Source: Candidatus Bathyarchaeota archaeon (GTDB lineage Archaea > Thermoproteota > Bathyarchaeia > Bathyarchaeales > Bathyarchaeaceae). From it: a stretch of 46,267 nt of DNA. Location: contig JAUWDY010000011.1 of the NCBI GenBank assembly GCA_030608565.1, forward strand, positions 1 through 46,267. The letters run 5' to 3'. How positions within the stretch are numbered: position 1 is the first letter of the stretch; the number at the start of each line of letters is the position of its first letter. This document shows, in pieces, positions 1 through 8,404 of the stretch. The notes under the pieces were generated by a model, which did no database searches, had not been told where the DNA came from, and saw only the letters and a program-made list of their open reading frames with translations. Made by a program: the position numbers and the translations under genes.

Positions 1-228
1 GGATTATCCAACTTCTTTGAGGCAGGCATTAAACTCTGGATTGGCAAAGCTAGGAGACAAGTCTTAGCTGACATACTATCAGGAGTCGCCTTAGTATTAT
101 TCGCCTACCTAATCCATCTCTATGGCAGCTACGCACTTACATGGCAGATTGTTATAGCAATAGAAGCAATAGCTGTTGGACTACTCGTAGTATTGTACAG
201 CATAGCACGATACGTATTCTTAAAATAA
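1..228 (+). CDS. C-terminal part of a membrane protein
   Basis: The reading frame is open from the first base and ends at a TAA at 226-228, so the 5' end lies outside the window. The 75 visible residues start with an amphipathic stretch (FFEAGIKLWIGKARRQ). Two hydrophobic segments follow: one around LSGVALVLFAYLIHLYG and one around IVIAIEAIAVGLLVVLYSI. A short polar tail (ARYVFLK) ends the protein. This is a two-helix C-terminus with the positive charges at the end, typical of an integral membrane protein. No family can be named from this part. The next gene is convergent. Confidence 0.6.
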   Translation, partial: GLSNFFEAGIKLWIGKARRQVLADILSGVALVLFAYLIHLYGSYALTWQIVIAIEAIAVGLLVVLYSIARYVFLK

Positions 229-357
229 TGGCGAGGGACCAAGTTTCTACTTTTATAACTTTATGATTTCCAAATAAAAAAAAGAAGAACATCAAACAAG
301 TTCCTAATGTTTTGCCTTGTTTGACATTAATGACAACTCGCGCGTGCACTCATGGTC

Positions 358-738
358 TTAGCGAACTTTAGGTTTATACCTCATTTTTTCTCCGAAGAAG
401 TCTATTGGTCTGCACTTGCTCAAGAATTTCGCAGAATGTTTTGTATACGCAGGAATGAAATACTCATCACCCTTTTCATAGACTCTCGTCTCATCGCCGA
501 TAGTTAATTCCATTTTTCCTTCCACAACAATTCCCCATTGAGGAGAGTCATGACTATGTTCTGGCACTTCTGCGAACGGTTCTACCTCAAAGAAGACTAT
601 CTGATGGCTTTCGCCTTGAGCTATCCATCCTTTGACACCTCTAAACTGAATGTCTGCTTCTGGCAAATCGGTTATAACTTTGGGAAAACCTTGCTTCAAT
701 GTGTCAACTTCCATGTTCTTATACTCAATTAGTGCCAA
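358..738 (-). CDS. small cupin-domain protein
   Basis: This is a 126-residue single-domain protein with the cupin_2 pattern. The first cupin box is PEHSHDSPQWGIVVEGKMEL, with two histidines and a glutamate as likely metal ligands. The second box is GDEYFIPAYTKHSA, with the third histidine. The size and the lack of a DNA-binding domain fit a stand-alone metal-binding cupin of unknown substrate. The start used is TTG at 738; an in-frame ATG at 714 is an alternative that would remove eight residues. A GCGCGTGCAC block lies seven bases after the stop codon. The enzyme activity cannot be deduced. Confidence 0.8.
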   Translation of the reverse strand: MALIEYKNMEVDTLKQGFPKVITDLPEADIQFRGVKGWIAQGESHQIVFFEVEPFAEVPEHSHDSPQWGIVVEGKMELTIGDETRVYEKGDEYFIPAYTKHSAKFLSKCRPIDFFGEKMRYKPKVR

Positions 739-919
739 AAAAGATAGCGTTCAGTCTTCTGTGCGCACGCATTTGTAGAATTCTCTTGTCTCTCTATTAT
801 GCGCATGCATGTGTGGGTGCACATGAACTGTGTGCGATTAAATGCATGTATGCGGTGTCGCTCGCACCGAAAACTTCATCCTCTACTACGACCATTTGAA
901 CAGGGCGATTAAGTTGGGT

Positions 920-1006
920 ATGGGAAAAAGTTCGAAGAAGAAGCCGATGACCAAAAAGGAAAGAGCAGAGAGAAAGAAAAGACGCAAAGAGAAACATTCG
1001 AAGTAG
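920..1006 (+). CDS. possible 28-residue lysine/arginine-rich peptide
   Basis: An ATG-TAG frame encodes a 28-residue peptide beginning MGKSSKKKPMTKKERAERKK, with more than half basic residues and no hydrophobic core. It sits in an otherwise empty 400-base gap between two minus-strand genes. Small basic peptides of this style could bind nucleic acid, but a chance frame in A-rich sequence is also possible. No family is recognised. Confidence 0.3.
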   Translation: MGKSSKKKPMTKKERAERKKRRKEKHSK

Positions 1007-1136
1007 CGGCACGCAAGCATTTCTGCATCGGGTATGCATCATGAATAATTTGTGCGAAGCATGCATGCCAAAGGCACGCAAATGCAAGAGAGCGCGCAAT
1101 TGTAGATTGAAAATTTCGTCAGTGATTCTTTGAGGA

Positions 1137-1571
1137 TCAAGTCATCTCTTTCTCAATCATTGCTGCTATTTTGACAGCAACTTCAATATTTTTCTCAAGC
1201 TCATCCATCTCTGGCGAGACATTTTTGTAGGACTCTATCGCTCCTCGGTCTGCAGTCCTCAGCAGAATTAGATTGGTAGGGTAGAAATAATGGCCAAACA
1301 CATCTTTGCTTCGAAGAGATTCTTCTTGCGATCCCGAAGGTTGCCTGACATGTATTCTAGTAAAGACCACTTTATCTCCGTGCTTCTCTTCTATAGTTTT
1401 CGCTAACTCGTTCAGTTTTGGCTTCTGTTTTTCACACGCTGAGCATCCGTCTCTGGTGATAGCAACAACATAGACTTTTCCAATGTCAGGAGCCAAGTAA
1501 TCTAAATGAGATTTACGCGTTTCCGAGATCTCCTTCTCAAGCTTGTTGAACTCTATTTTGTTAGCTTTCAT
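1137..1571 (-). CDS. thioredoxin-fold protein with CxxC motif
   Basis: This is a 144-residue protein. A beta strand (VYVVAITRDG) leads into the redox motif CSACEKQKPKLNELA, a CxxC of the thioredoxin fold. The segments KVVFTRIHVRQ and YFYPTNLILL correspond to later strands; the tyrosine-proline at FYPT is a plausible cis-proline loop. No signal peptide is seen, so it is probably a cytoplasmic thiol-disulfide exchange or thiol-reducing protein. It is followed on the same strand by a flavodoxin-like gene, so the two may share a redox role. The partner is unknown. Confidence 0.75.
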   Translation of the reverse strand: MKANKIEFNKLEKEISETRKSHLDYLAPDIGKVYVVAITRDGCSACEKQKPKLNELAKTIEEKHGDKVVFTRIHVRQPSGSQEESLRSKDVFGHYFYPTNLILLRTADRGAIESYKNVSPEMDELEKNIEVAVKIAAMIEKEMT

Positions 1572-1644
1572 AGAATCTCATCAGCAAGAAAGAATATTTA
1601 AGCAATCTGCATGCACGCTAACAATGTTTTGCGCGTGCATAAGA

Positions 1645-2100
1645 TCACGGAATAACTTGGGATGATTTTAGGATTTGTTCAGCAACATTTTTTCCTAACT
1701 TACGGCATTCTTCCAAACCCTTTTCGTCAGGCGTATACTTGATAAGTAATGGGGGTTTTAGGACTGCCATTTCAAATTTGTTTTCCATTACTTCAAGAAC
1801 CAATCTTGGTGCTTCGCCGCTCCAGCCATAAGATCCAAACGCTGCTCCAATCTTGTCCTTTAAGTTGACTTTGTGAAAAGCGACTTGCTCGAGAAAATTC
1901 TTTGTGTTACTAGTCATGTTATGGTGATAGGTTGGGGCTCCAATCAATACCGCATCGAAATTAACTAAGCTCCAAGGTGTCTCGTAACGTTTCAATTCTA
2001 CTTCGACTTCTTGAACCTTTCTAGCTCCTTCTGCTATGGCTTTAGCCATCTTCTCAGTGTTTCCAGTATGGCTATAATAGACAATAAGAATTTTGGGCAT
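1645..2100 (-). CDS. flavodoxin-family protein
   Basis: This is a 151-residue protein that begins with the flavodoxin P-loop for the FMN phosphate: ILIVYYSHTGNTEKMAKAIA. Later flavin-contact loops follow (VLIGAPTYHHNM and GAAFGSYGWSGEAP). Length and motif order match short-chain flavodoxins and the flavodoxin half of A-type flavoproteins. A strong ribosome-binding site (GGGGAG) precedes the ATG by four bases. It probably carries electrons as a soluble FMN protein. The neighbouring thioredoxin-like gene suggests a small redox module. A GCGCGTGCAT block lies five bases after the stop. Confidence 0.85.
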   Translation of the reverse strand: MPKILIVYYSHTGNTEKMAKAIAEGARKVQEVEVELKRYETPWSLVNFDAVLIGAPTYHHNMTSNTKNFLEQVAFHKVNLKDKIGAAFGSYGWSGEAPRLVLEVMENKFEMAVLKPPLLIKYTPDEKGLEECRKLGKNVAEQILKSSQVIP

Positions 2101-2224
2101 GGTTCTCCCCTTGTATTAATCTTCTACCAAGGAATTTATTAGCTTTTACACTTTCTGTATTCTCGCTTCTGCTTCTCTGTTCCCTTCAGTCGCTCTATAT
2201 AGGGATGGCATACTCTAAATTAGC

Positions 2225-2443
2225 CTACATATGCTTAGTCAGTGTTTCTTTCAGCTCAGAAACGAAGCTTTCTTCATCTTCTGCTATTCTCTTCTTTACT
2301 TCTTTCCAAGTAGCTGGACAATTCTTATACTCTACACCTACAAGGTCGTGAATGCCGCTGTCTATTTCTCGCCTGTTTTCCTTTGTGACTTCTATTCCAG
2401 CTTTCTTGAAAATATGTTGAATATGCCTAAAATAGCAAGTCAT
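2225..2443 (-). CDS. small conserved-looking archaeal protein, unknown function
   Basis: This is a 72-residue protein starting MTCYFRHIQHIFKKAGIEV and ending in a charged helix. It has a single C-N-C-type cysteine pair (C3 and the C in YKNCPATWKEV) and several histidines, but no recognised domain. It looks fully helical. The promoter is visible: a TTTATA-type box lies about 20-30 bases upstream and GAGGT precedes the ATG. I believe proteins with this MTCYFRH opening are common in archaea, but I cannot assign a function. Confidence 0.6.
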   Translation of the reverse strand: MTCYFRHIQHIFKKAGIEVTKENRREIDSGIHDLVGVEYKNCPATWKEVKKRIAEDEESFVSELKETLTKHM

Positions 2444-2561
2444 AACAAACTACCTCAGCATATAAATCAACTTTCTAACTTTATAAAATCTCAACCTTAT
2501 CATAAAGTACAAACTCAGAAACTCATAAAACCGAAGCATCGGACACAATGAAGGACGCGAT

Positions 2562-2851
2562 ATGAAAAGAAAACATGTTTTGATTGTCCTTGTAATTCTC
2601 TCATCTGGTTCAATTGCTACGTTAATTTCAGGATTTTACAAACAAGATTTGTCTCTACCAGGACAATCCATAACCGGTTACGGTTTCCCTTTGAGCTGGT
2701 ATAGAGAATCATATAGTCTATCCAGACAGCCCTTACAACTTATTCTTTCTCTTGGGAAACATTTGCATTAGACACTGCATTTTGGTCTCTGATCATCACT
2801 GTTCCAGTAGCAGTTGCATTTAGATGGCTTAAAACAAGAAAACAAGCATAG
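2562..2851 (+). pseudogene. two-helix membrane protein gene broken by a frameshift
   Basis: The first frame starts at ATG 2562 with a hydrophobic helix (HVLIVLVILSSGSIATLIS) and reads ...SITGYGFPLSWYRESYS before ending at 2771. A second frame, shifted by -1 and open from about 2717 to TAG 2849-2851, continues as TTYSFSWETFALDTAFWSLI then VPVAVAFRWLKTRKQA. Together they make one sensible protein of about 95 residues with an N-terminal helix, the loop GYGFPLSW...SFSWE and a second helix followed by positive charges. The break lies between about 2717 and 2735. It is either a real inactivation or a sequencing/assembly indel. Function unknown. Confidence 0.65.
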
Positions 2852-2930
2852 ACATTACCCGCAGTTCCAGAGTTTCCAATTTGAAAGTCGAAATATTATG
2901 TAGCTCCAGTCTTTTGCCCCCCTTGCCTGT

Positions 2931-4196
2931 TTATAGAATCATCGTTAACACTAGCCCAGCAACGATAGGTATTGTTAGGTTGTCATCAACCGGCAAGGGC
3001 AGACACCCCACCAACATTCCCGTTGCTGCGCCTATGAATGCTTTAACCGGGCTTACGAAGAATAAAGCGCCAATAAAGGCAAACAGGAAGCCGAAAACTG
3101 TGCCTTCCACATGCTGTCCTTTGTTAAAAGGAAACAAGGTTCTTCCAAATTTTTTGCCAAAAATGGAGGCAAAGCTGTCGCCTAAAGTTAGTATTGCAAC
3201 AGACGCATAGCTTGCGGGTTCAGGGAAGAAAGTAAGTGAAAACACTATGCCCATAGCAAACAGGATTGGGGCAGTTGCAAATTCGTAAAACTCGGATTTT
3301 TTTGCGGCTGTCCAAGTGATCGTGGAAAATATGGGAAAACTGATCCCGTTTAGTCTGAGAAGTTCAGACGCCGCGAAAACCAAAGTTGCGAGAAAAATTA
3401 AGAAAGAAACTAAATGTGTTCCTAAAAGGTATATGCAAACAAATGGCACTAAAAATCCACTCATATGAATTGCTTCACGAATAACCTCATTTCTTGAGAA
3501 TGTCGGACGAGAAACTTGCGATGCTTTTTCGTTTATAATTGGAATGATGTTAGATAAGTCATCTCTGACGACGTAGTCTGATTTAACGGTCAAAACGAAG
3601 TCGGGATTGTAGCCAATTCTTACACTGCTTAGTGGAAACATCGGCAAATTGTTCCTGTCGTCTGCAACCACAACGCAGTCTTGTGATGATAACCCCTCTT
3701 TATCAAGAATCTTTTCTAAAACGTACGCTTTGCCATTCGGCTTTAATACGTCGCCCTTGATCTCACCTGTCAAACGGCCGTTAACTGCTTTTAACTCAAA
3801 GCCGAACGCGTAGTCTGCGTTTAGCCTAATCGCTAGGTCTTCAACCAAAACCGTAGGAAGCCCTGAACTTATGAGCGCTGTTTTATACCCAGCTTTATTC
3901 AGCATTTTGAAAACATATTTTGCACCCGGCATCAAAGGGACCTCTTTGAAAAGTCGAACGAGGTCGCCCATCAGGAATCCTTGATAAACCACAAAGATTT
4001 TTTTAAGTGCAGCTTCAAGCGACAACAAGCGAGTTTCGTAGAGAAAACCTATTACAAGTATCTTCAAAAATCCCCAGAAACTCAGCTTCTTCGCCGCATC
4101 AAAGAATAGGAAACGCCCCTTTGGAAATAACACGCCTTCAACATCGAAAACGACTAATCGGTTACGCTTTGCTTCGCTAGCTTTGGTGGTGACCAC
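2931..4196 (-). CDS. fusion of HAD-type phosphatase and CTP-dependent (dolichol/phytol) kinase-like membrane domain
   Basis: This is a 421-residue, two-part protein. Residues 1 to about 215 are a HAD phosphatase of the phosphoserine-phosphatase type. Motif I is VVFDVEGVLFPKG (DxE, not the usual DxD), motif II is TALISSGLP, the conserved lysine is in DVLKPNGKAY, and motif IV is VVVADDRNNLPMF. From about 240 on it is a multi-helix membrane domain. It contains GDSFASIFGKKFGR followed by KGQHVEGTVFGF, the signature of the dolichol kinase/phytol kinase/Dgk1 family, which uses CTP. GTG at 4196 is supported by GAGGAG upstream. Phosphatase and kinase joined in one chain suggests turnover of a polyprenyl phosphate; that is inference. 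Confidence 0.8.
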   Translation of the reverse strand: MVTTKASEAKRNRLVVFDVEGVLFPKGRFLFFDAAKKLSFWGFLKILVIGFLYETRLLSLEAALKKIFVVYQGFLMGDLVRLFKEVPLMPGAKYVFKMLNKAGYKTALISSGLPTVLVEDLAIRLNADYAFGFELKAVNGRLTGEIKGDVLKPNGKAYVLEKILDKEGLSSQDCVVVADDRNNLPMFPLSSVRIGYNPDFVLTVKSDYVVRDDLSNIIPIINEKASQVSRPTFSRNEVIREAIHMSGFLVPFVCIYLLGTHLVSFLIFLATLVFAASELLRLNGISFPIFSTITWTAAKKSEFYEFATAPILFAMGIVFSLTFFPEPASYASVAILTLGDSFASIFGKKFGRTLFPFNKGQHVEGTVFGFLFAFIGALFFVSPVKAFIGAATGMLVGCLPLPVDDNLTIPIVAGLVLTMIL

Positions 4197-4275
4197 TAAT
4201 GTCTCCTCTTCTGATAATGTGATCTATTGCTTTGAATAACTTTCTTAAAAGACATTACCGTACTTGAGCAGTGAT

Positions 4276-4290
4276 AAACCTTTATACTAT
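4276..4290 (+). promoter_or_regulatory. archaeal promoter of the SRP RNA gene
   Basis: An A-rich BRE-like element (ATAAACC) runs into the TATA box TTTATACT at 4281-4288. Its centre is about 27 bases before the inferred RNA 5' end at 4311, the expected archaeal distance. Confidence 0.6.
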
Positions 4291-4310
4291 TGAAAGTTAT
4301 GAATTCTCTT

Positions 4311-4627
4311 GGCGGCGGGTCTAGGCGGGGGGCTAGGGGTCCCCTGAACCGTAAACCCTCTATACGACGGGCTGACTGCTGAGGTAAGGTGTCAAAGATC
4401 ATCAGGAATCTCAGCCTTCTGGCCATGAGTATCCGTCCCTTGGGGCTGGCGGTCGTGGGGTAGCCTTCGTAGGGAGGCTGTCAAATACGTTCACCAGGTG
4501 AACCTGGCCAGGCCCGGGAGGGAGCAACCTAAGCTTGGACGTGCAGCGCTCGAGGGGTCGCGGGTAGGAGTAAAGAGGTTGAGGGGCTTGGTGAAAACTG
4601 GGCGTCGAGCCTCGGTGACTCGCCGTC
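4311..4627 (+). ncRNA. ffs: signal recognition particle 7S RNA
   Basis: This RNA of about 317 nt carries the conserved SRP domain IV hairpin: CCAGGCCCGGGAGGGAGCA at about 4508-4526. It has a GNRA-type loop (GGGA, 4516-4519) and the AGCA asymmetric loop bound by SRP54. The 5' Alu-like region contains CTGACTGCTGAGG. The ends close on each other: GGCGGCG at 4311-4317 pairs with CGCCGTC at 4621-4627 (helix 1, typical of archaeal SRP RNA). A T-rich run follows at once and can end transcription. The RNA scaffolds SRP19 and SRP54 in membrane targeting. Confidence 0.95.
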
Positions 4628-4648
4628 AAAAGATTGTTTTGCGGGCGT

Positions 4649-5092
4649 CTATAGCTGGCTTCTCTTGCTTTTTACGATTCCCTTACTATTTTGATATGCT
4701 CCACTGTAGCCTTTGGTTGCCGTATTTCCGAGCTTGTGGAACACTATTTGAACTATTGGTTCCCCTTTACGTATTATAACAGCATTCTGTCCATTGTTAT
4801 GAAGATTGAGTGTAAGTTGCCCACGAAATCCTGGGTCAACAGCCGCGAAACTTCCAATAACACCTTCTCGTGCAAGTGAAGAACGTACATGAAGAAAAGC
4901 TGTTAATTTTAGGCCTAACTCAATCCTTTCCAAAGTGGCTGTCAGTTTATACTTTTTCGGTTTTATTGTCAGTTCATTAGCAGATCTCAAATCATAACCG
5001 GCGGGGTTAAGGCAAGAAGGTTCAAACGGTACAATATTCATCTCACCGTTTCTAATGTGTTCAAGTATTTCCTTGTCGGAAAGAATGGTCAA
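4649..5092 (-). CDS. dut: dCTP deaminase/dUTPase-family protein, probably dUTPase
   Basis: This is a 147-residue trimeric-fold nucleotide hydrolase. It keeps the family motifs FLHVRSSLAREG (phosphate-binding arginine and serines), AAVDPGFRGQL (the aspartate that activates water in dUTPases) and a C-terminal glycine/tyrosine tail (GYSGAYQNSKG). In E. coli dCTP deaminase the catalytic glutamate 138 lies in LEFYN; here the aligned segment is LNLHN, with asparagine instead. That predicts hydrolysis of dUTP to dUMP and pyrophosphate, without deamination. The start is TTG at 5092. The gene converges on the SRP RNA gene, with the stop 21 bases from it. Confidence 0.85.
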   Translation of the reverse strand: MTILSDKEILEHIRNGEMNIVPFEPSCLNPAGYDLRSANELTIKPKKYKLTATLERIELGLKLTAFLHVRSSLAREGVIGSFAAVDPGFRGQLTLNLHNNGQNAVIIRKGEPIVQIVFHKLGNTATKGYSGAYQNSKGIVKSKRSQL

Positions 5093-5166
5093 GGGAAATT
5101 CCTAGCATTAGTAGAAATACATGTTCTTACTTAAATTAGTCGAATGCTCTCTCCAGTCGGTGGACG

Positions 5167-5883
5167 ATGATGACTAAGAAACCGGTAAGGCGTGCCGAAC
5201 GCGTAGAGGTTGTTTACGATAAGAAACACTGGAGCCGGTTGAAGGAACTACAGTCTAAAGCAGTTAAGATAATGAATATTCTTAACCAATCCCATCTGCA
5301 CTCTATTGCACACGGAAGCATTGCACGAGGCGACGTTTCAGACAAGAGCGACATCGACGTGTTTCTGCCAGACCCGCCCTCCTCTTTCATCATAGAAAAC
5401 GCTCTTCAAAATACTGGTATCTCTGTTAATCGTCGAATTGTTGTGCAAGCTACGCCACTACATGCCATCAAAGGTTACATCGAGATCGATAAACAAAGGT
5501 GTATATCATTTCCACTCGTAAAACTTCGCCCTGTAGAGAAAGACTTCTACAAATTTGGTGGCGAAGCATCTCTTTCAATGCTTAAAAAAGAAATGCGCAC
5601 CTTAGGTGTAGACAAAAGACTTATGTTAATTGAACCCACGCCGGAGGGTCACGTTGAAAACACCATTGTGGGACGAGAAGAAGCGGTTGCTGGTCTTTTA
5701 GGCATTTCTGTCCGCACAGTCCGCGATCGCGTTCGCGCCCTTTTACGTCGCGATAAGATTGGTAGAACAGGAGTCTTCATAGAGAGAGAAGTGTTGCCGA
5801 ATGAAACTTTCGAGATGGTTCTGAAGAAGCTTGTCGATCAGAATCCTGCAGTCCGTAGACGTCTCAAGCTTTATGGAAAATAG
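5167..5883 (+). CDS. predicted nucleotidyltransferase with C-terminal HTH
   Basis: This is a 238-residue archaeal protein. Residues 45-75 hold the polymerase-beta nucleotidyltransferase signature HGSIARGDVSDKSDIDVFLP, with the GS motif and the DxD metal pair. The C-terminal third contains a helix-turn-helix-like segment (EEAVAGLLGISVRTVRDRVR) and a basic tail. The middle is rich in conserved-looking beta segments (RRIVVQATPLHAIKGYIEID). It probably transfers a nucleotide to a protein or RNA; the substrate is unknown. It is a single plus-strand gene, transcribed away from dut and convergent with pelA. Confidence 0.75.
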   Translation: MMTKKPVRRAERVEVVYDKKHWSRLKELQSKAVKIMNILNQSHLHSIAHGSIARGDVSDKSDIDVFLPDPPSSFIIENALQNTGISVNRRIVVQATPLHAIKGYIEIDKQRCISFPLVKLRPVEKDFYKFGGEASLSMLKKEMRTLGVDKRLMLIEPTPEGHVENTIVGREEAVAGLLGISVRTVRDRVRALLRRDKIGRTGVFIEREVLPNETFEMVLKKLVDQNPAVRRRLKLYGK

Positions 5884-5949
5884 TCGGCATCTAGAAATGG
5901 AGTATCCAGAGAGAATTTTGTATCTAAACAAGGATGCGATAATACGCGT

Positions 5950-7029
5950 TTAACCCATTTGAAAACGAAGAAGAGCAGCGATACCGCCTAATCCGAGCAG
6001 TTTCGCTCCTGCCTCATGTTCTGTGCTAATGACGGTGATTTGTCCGCCCCTTTGTTCAACTTCTCTCATGAGCTTTTCTAGAGCTGTTCTCTTTTCGTCT
6101 GGTGCTTCCCTTAACGCTGTATCTGCTAATAGAAGCTTTTCAACAGCGCCAAACAAGCTTGCTTTCTCTACCTCGGCGAATCCATACGTTACGTCTGATC
6201 TCCCTTTTCCAAGTCGCTCAAGCACTTCCTCTATGACCTTGGTTTCTTCAGCCACCCGCACATGCTTTAACGCCTTCGTGAAGACTCCTGAACGCAACGC
6301 TTCTTGTATTCCAGCCAAGCCTCCGCTGTTTACGCCCTTTACGTCGATGACAGCATCTGCAACATCTGAAGCCTCGCCATTGATATACTTGGCAAAATTG
6401 TTTTTCATAAATCCGGGACCAATTATGACAATTGGGCTACGAAGGGAAATCCACACTTCCTCCAATGATTTCAGAGCGGATTTAAAAAATCTACGCACTG
6501 CACTTGTCCTTTTTTCAGCCTCCAACTTCCCCGGAAGCCTCGTCTTTTCCTCCACCTTAACGTCGACGCCGTACTGTCTCAAAACAGCTACACAAAATTC
6601 TTCGTCGTCTATAGACATCACAATGAGAGGTGCCCCCTTAGCTCGGCTTGCCCTGCGTAGTCGGTCAATTTGATGCTTAGACCACTCGGATTTCACAATG
6701 GTTATGGGTCTGTTCATAGCTACGTTTAGGGTGTGATGCTCGCCCTTCACGTTTATCTTCTCAGGTGCCTTACAGACGATTCCATGTATCCTTAGTCGAT
6801 TCAAGCTTTTGTCCCAAAGCACTTTTTCAACTTTTACCCCCAAAAAAACCGGTACTCGCTTCCCTCTTTTTGGACGTGCATAATGCGCTTCAACTCTTAT
6901 TTCACGGGTAGTTCGCGCATGCACTTCGTCACCCTTAAGGATTATGTTATACAAGTGCCAGAGATCGTCTAAGCTGTCTGGCGAAACCTTCACAACGCCC
7001 TTTTTGATGTTCATCTTCAGAGTTTTCAA
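5950..7029 (-). CDS. pelA: pelota, mRNA surveillance / ribosome rescue factor
   Basis: This 359-residue protein has the three eRF1-like domains of archaeal pelota (aPelota/Dom34). The N-terminal Sm-like domain runs to about residue 130 (DDLWHLYNIILKGDEVHARTTR). The middle domain follows (IVMSIDDEEFCVAVLRQYGV). The C-terminal domain contains VTYGFAEVEKASLFGAVEKLLLAD and ITVISTEHEAGAKLLGLGGIAALLRF. The GGQ motif of release factors is absent, as expected. With aEF1-alpha and ABCE1 it splits stalled ribosomes. The TTG start at 7029 is supported by GGGAGG about eight bases upstream; an in-frame ATG at 7014 is an alternative. dnaG lies upstream on the same strand. Confidence 0.95.
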   Translation of the reverse strand: MKTLKMNIKKGVVKVSPDSLDDLWHLYNIILKGDEVHARTTREIRVEAHYARPKRGKRVPVFLGVKVEKVLWDKSLNRLRIHGIVCKAPEKINVKGEHHTLNVAMNRPITIVKSEWSKHQIDRLRRASRAKGAPLIVMSIDDEEFCVAVLRQYGVDVKVEEKTRLPGKLEAEKRTSAVRRFFKSALKSLEEVWISLRSPIVIIGPGFMKNNFAKYINGEASDVADAVIDVKGVNSGGLAGIQEALRSGVFTKALKHVRVAEETKVIEEVLERLGKGRSDVTYGFAEVEKASLFGAVEKLLLADTALREAPDEKRTALEKLMREVEQRGGQITVISTEHEAGAKLLGLGGIAALLRFQMG

Positions 7030-7132
7030 AACGACGCCTCCCTTTCGAGCTATAGTACACTATGCAATAGAAAAGCCATCATTAAAAAGCGTTGAGAATA
7101 TAATGGTGCTTTACCCTTTTAGGAGGGAAAGA

Positions 7133-8275
7133 CTAACCTCTCACGTCCGTGAAAGTTAGCAGATGGATGCCTAACGGCTGTTTTACTGCATCTGAAACAC
7201 GAGCCGCAACAAGATACTTGATGCTTTTTTCATTCGCCACGTCTACAAGTCTTTGTGTAATCACACCATCAAAGACTACGGTGTCCACATCCTTGGTCTG
7301 TTGAAGTTTTTCCGCAAGTTTACTCACTGGCAGTCGCTCCATTTTTTTCATTTTTACATCAAACAAAACTGCTTCTAATGTTCCATCAAGTTCTTTGGTA
7401 ACTTCAACAATTCGTTTTGGAACGAGTATCCTTTGGCGTTCTCGCGGTCTCTTAGCTTTGGGTTTTCTAATAGGTACTCTGTGCTGGAGGGCTGTCGCAA
7501 TCTGTTTGGGAGTTAACTCCTCCACTTCCTTGCCTGAAGGAGCTCTAGCCACATATTTGACGTTGGTCACTTGTAGTAACTCTTTGAGTATGAGGTCTCC
7601 GCCTCTGTCTCCGTCTAGGAATGCTGTAGCTTCCTTTTCTTTGGACAGTTTTATGATGCTTTGCGGTATTTTGGCGCCTTCAACGGCTATGACGTTTTGT
7701 ATGCCACATCTTAACAGGTTTATTATGTCGGCTCTGCCCTCGACGATTATTATTTCTTTTGCGCTTTCAATGTCTGGTCCAGCTGTTAGTTTTTCCGGTC
7801 CATATGCTTCAACTCTGGCTAGTCTTAAAGTTTCTGAGACTTCTCTAAAGATTTCCTCGGTGCCTGGAATGGCTTCGATGGTCCATTTGTGGAGGATTTC
7901 TTTTGCTCTCTTGATGATTGCCGTCCGCCTTGCGTTGCGTATGTCCTCGATTTTTTCGATGGCGACCTTTGCTGCGCATGGTCCTACTCTATCTATGCTC
8001 TCAAGGCTTGCTGCAAGAATGACTGTGGAGACTCGGTCTAAGCTAGTGGGGATGAGTAAAGCGCCTGTGGTTTTGTCTTTTCCCGATTTTAGCTGGATTT
8101 CTATTCTTCCGATTCTTCCTGATTTTTGGAGTTCTCGGAGGTCCAGTTCAGGTCCAAACAATCCTTCTGTTTGACCAAAAACAGCTCCGATTGCATCCGA
8201 TTTTTCAACAACGCCATCTACTTCGAATTTCGCGCGGATCATATACTTTACAGTAATCGACTGTGATGTTCCCAT
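7133..8275 (-). CDS. dnaG: archaeal DnaG-type primase / exosome-associated DnaG
   Basis: This 380-residue protein has the archaeal DnaG layout: an N-terminal region (KYMIRAKFEVDGVVEKSDAI) and a central Toprim domain. The Toprim motifs are IIIVEGRADIINLL (catalytic glutamate) and FLDGDRGGDLILKEL (DxD). A C-terminal region of about 100 residues is present as well. In archaea this protein is a subunit of the RNA exosome and can have primase activity. ATG at 8275 is used; a TTG three bases upstream is the other possible start, and GGTGA serves either. Neighbours pelA and the Toprim gene are on the same strand. Confidence 0.95.
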   Translation of the reverse strand: MGTSQSITVKYMIRAKFEVDGVVEKSDAIGAVFGQTEGLFGPELDLRELQKSGRIGRIEIQLKSGKDKTTGALLIPTSLDRVSTVILAASLESIDRVGPCAAKVAIEKIEDIRNARRTAIIKRAKEILHKWTIEAIPGTEEIFREVSETLRLARVEAYGPEKLTAGPDIESAKEIIIVEGRADIINLLRCGIQNVIAVEGAKIPQSIIKLSKEKEATAFLDGDRGGDLILKELLQVTNVKYVARAPSGKEVEELTPKQIATALQHRVPIRKPKAKRPRERQRILVPKRIVEVTKELDGTLEAVLFDVKMKKMERLPVSKLAEKLQQTKDVDTVVFDGVITQRLVDVANEKSIKYLVAARVSDAVKQPLGIHLLTFTDVRG

Positions 8276-8404
8276 CAACTTTCACCTCAATCAACAGAGT
8301 TAACCTCATCAATAAGATGTGCTTAGTCTTTAATTAGCTTGCACTTCTTATACTTTCCGAATCTGCCATCCACATTTAGTACGACCATTGGAATTGCAGA
8401 GTCT

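Noticed and set aside
6023-8174. Long plus-strand frames (over 200 codons) opposite pelA and dnaG
   Set aside because: They are antisense to clearly identified genes and are serine/leucine-rich, as expected for the reverse complement of coding DNA.
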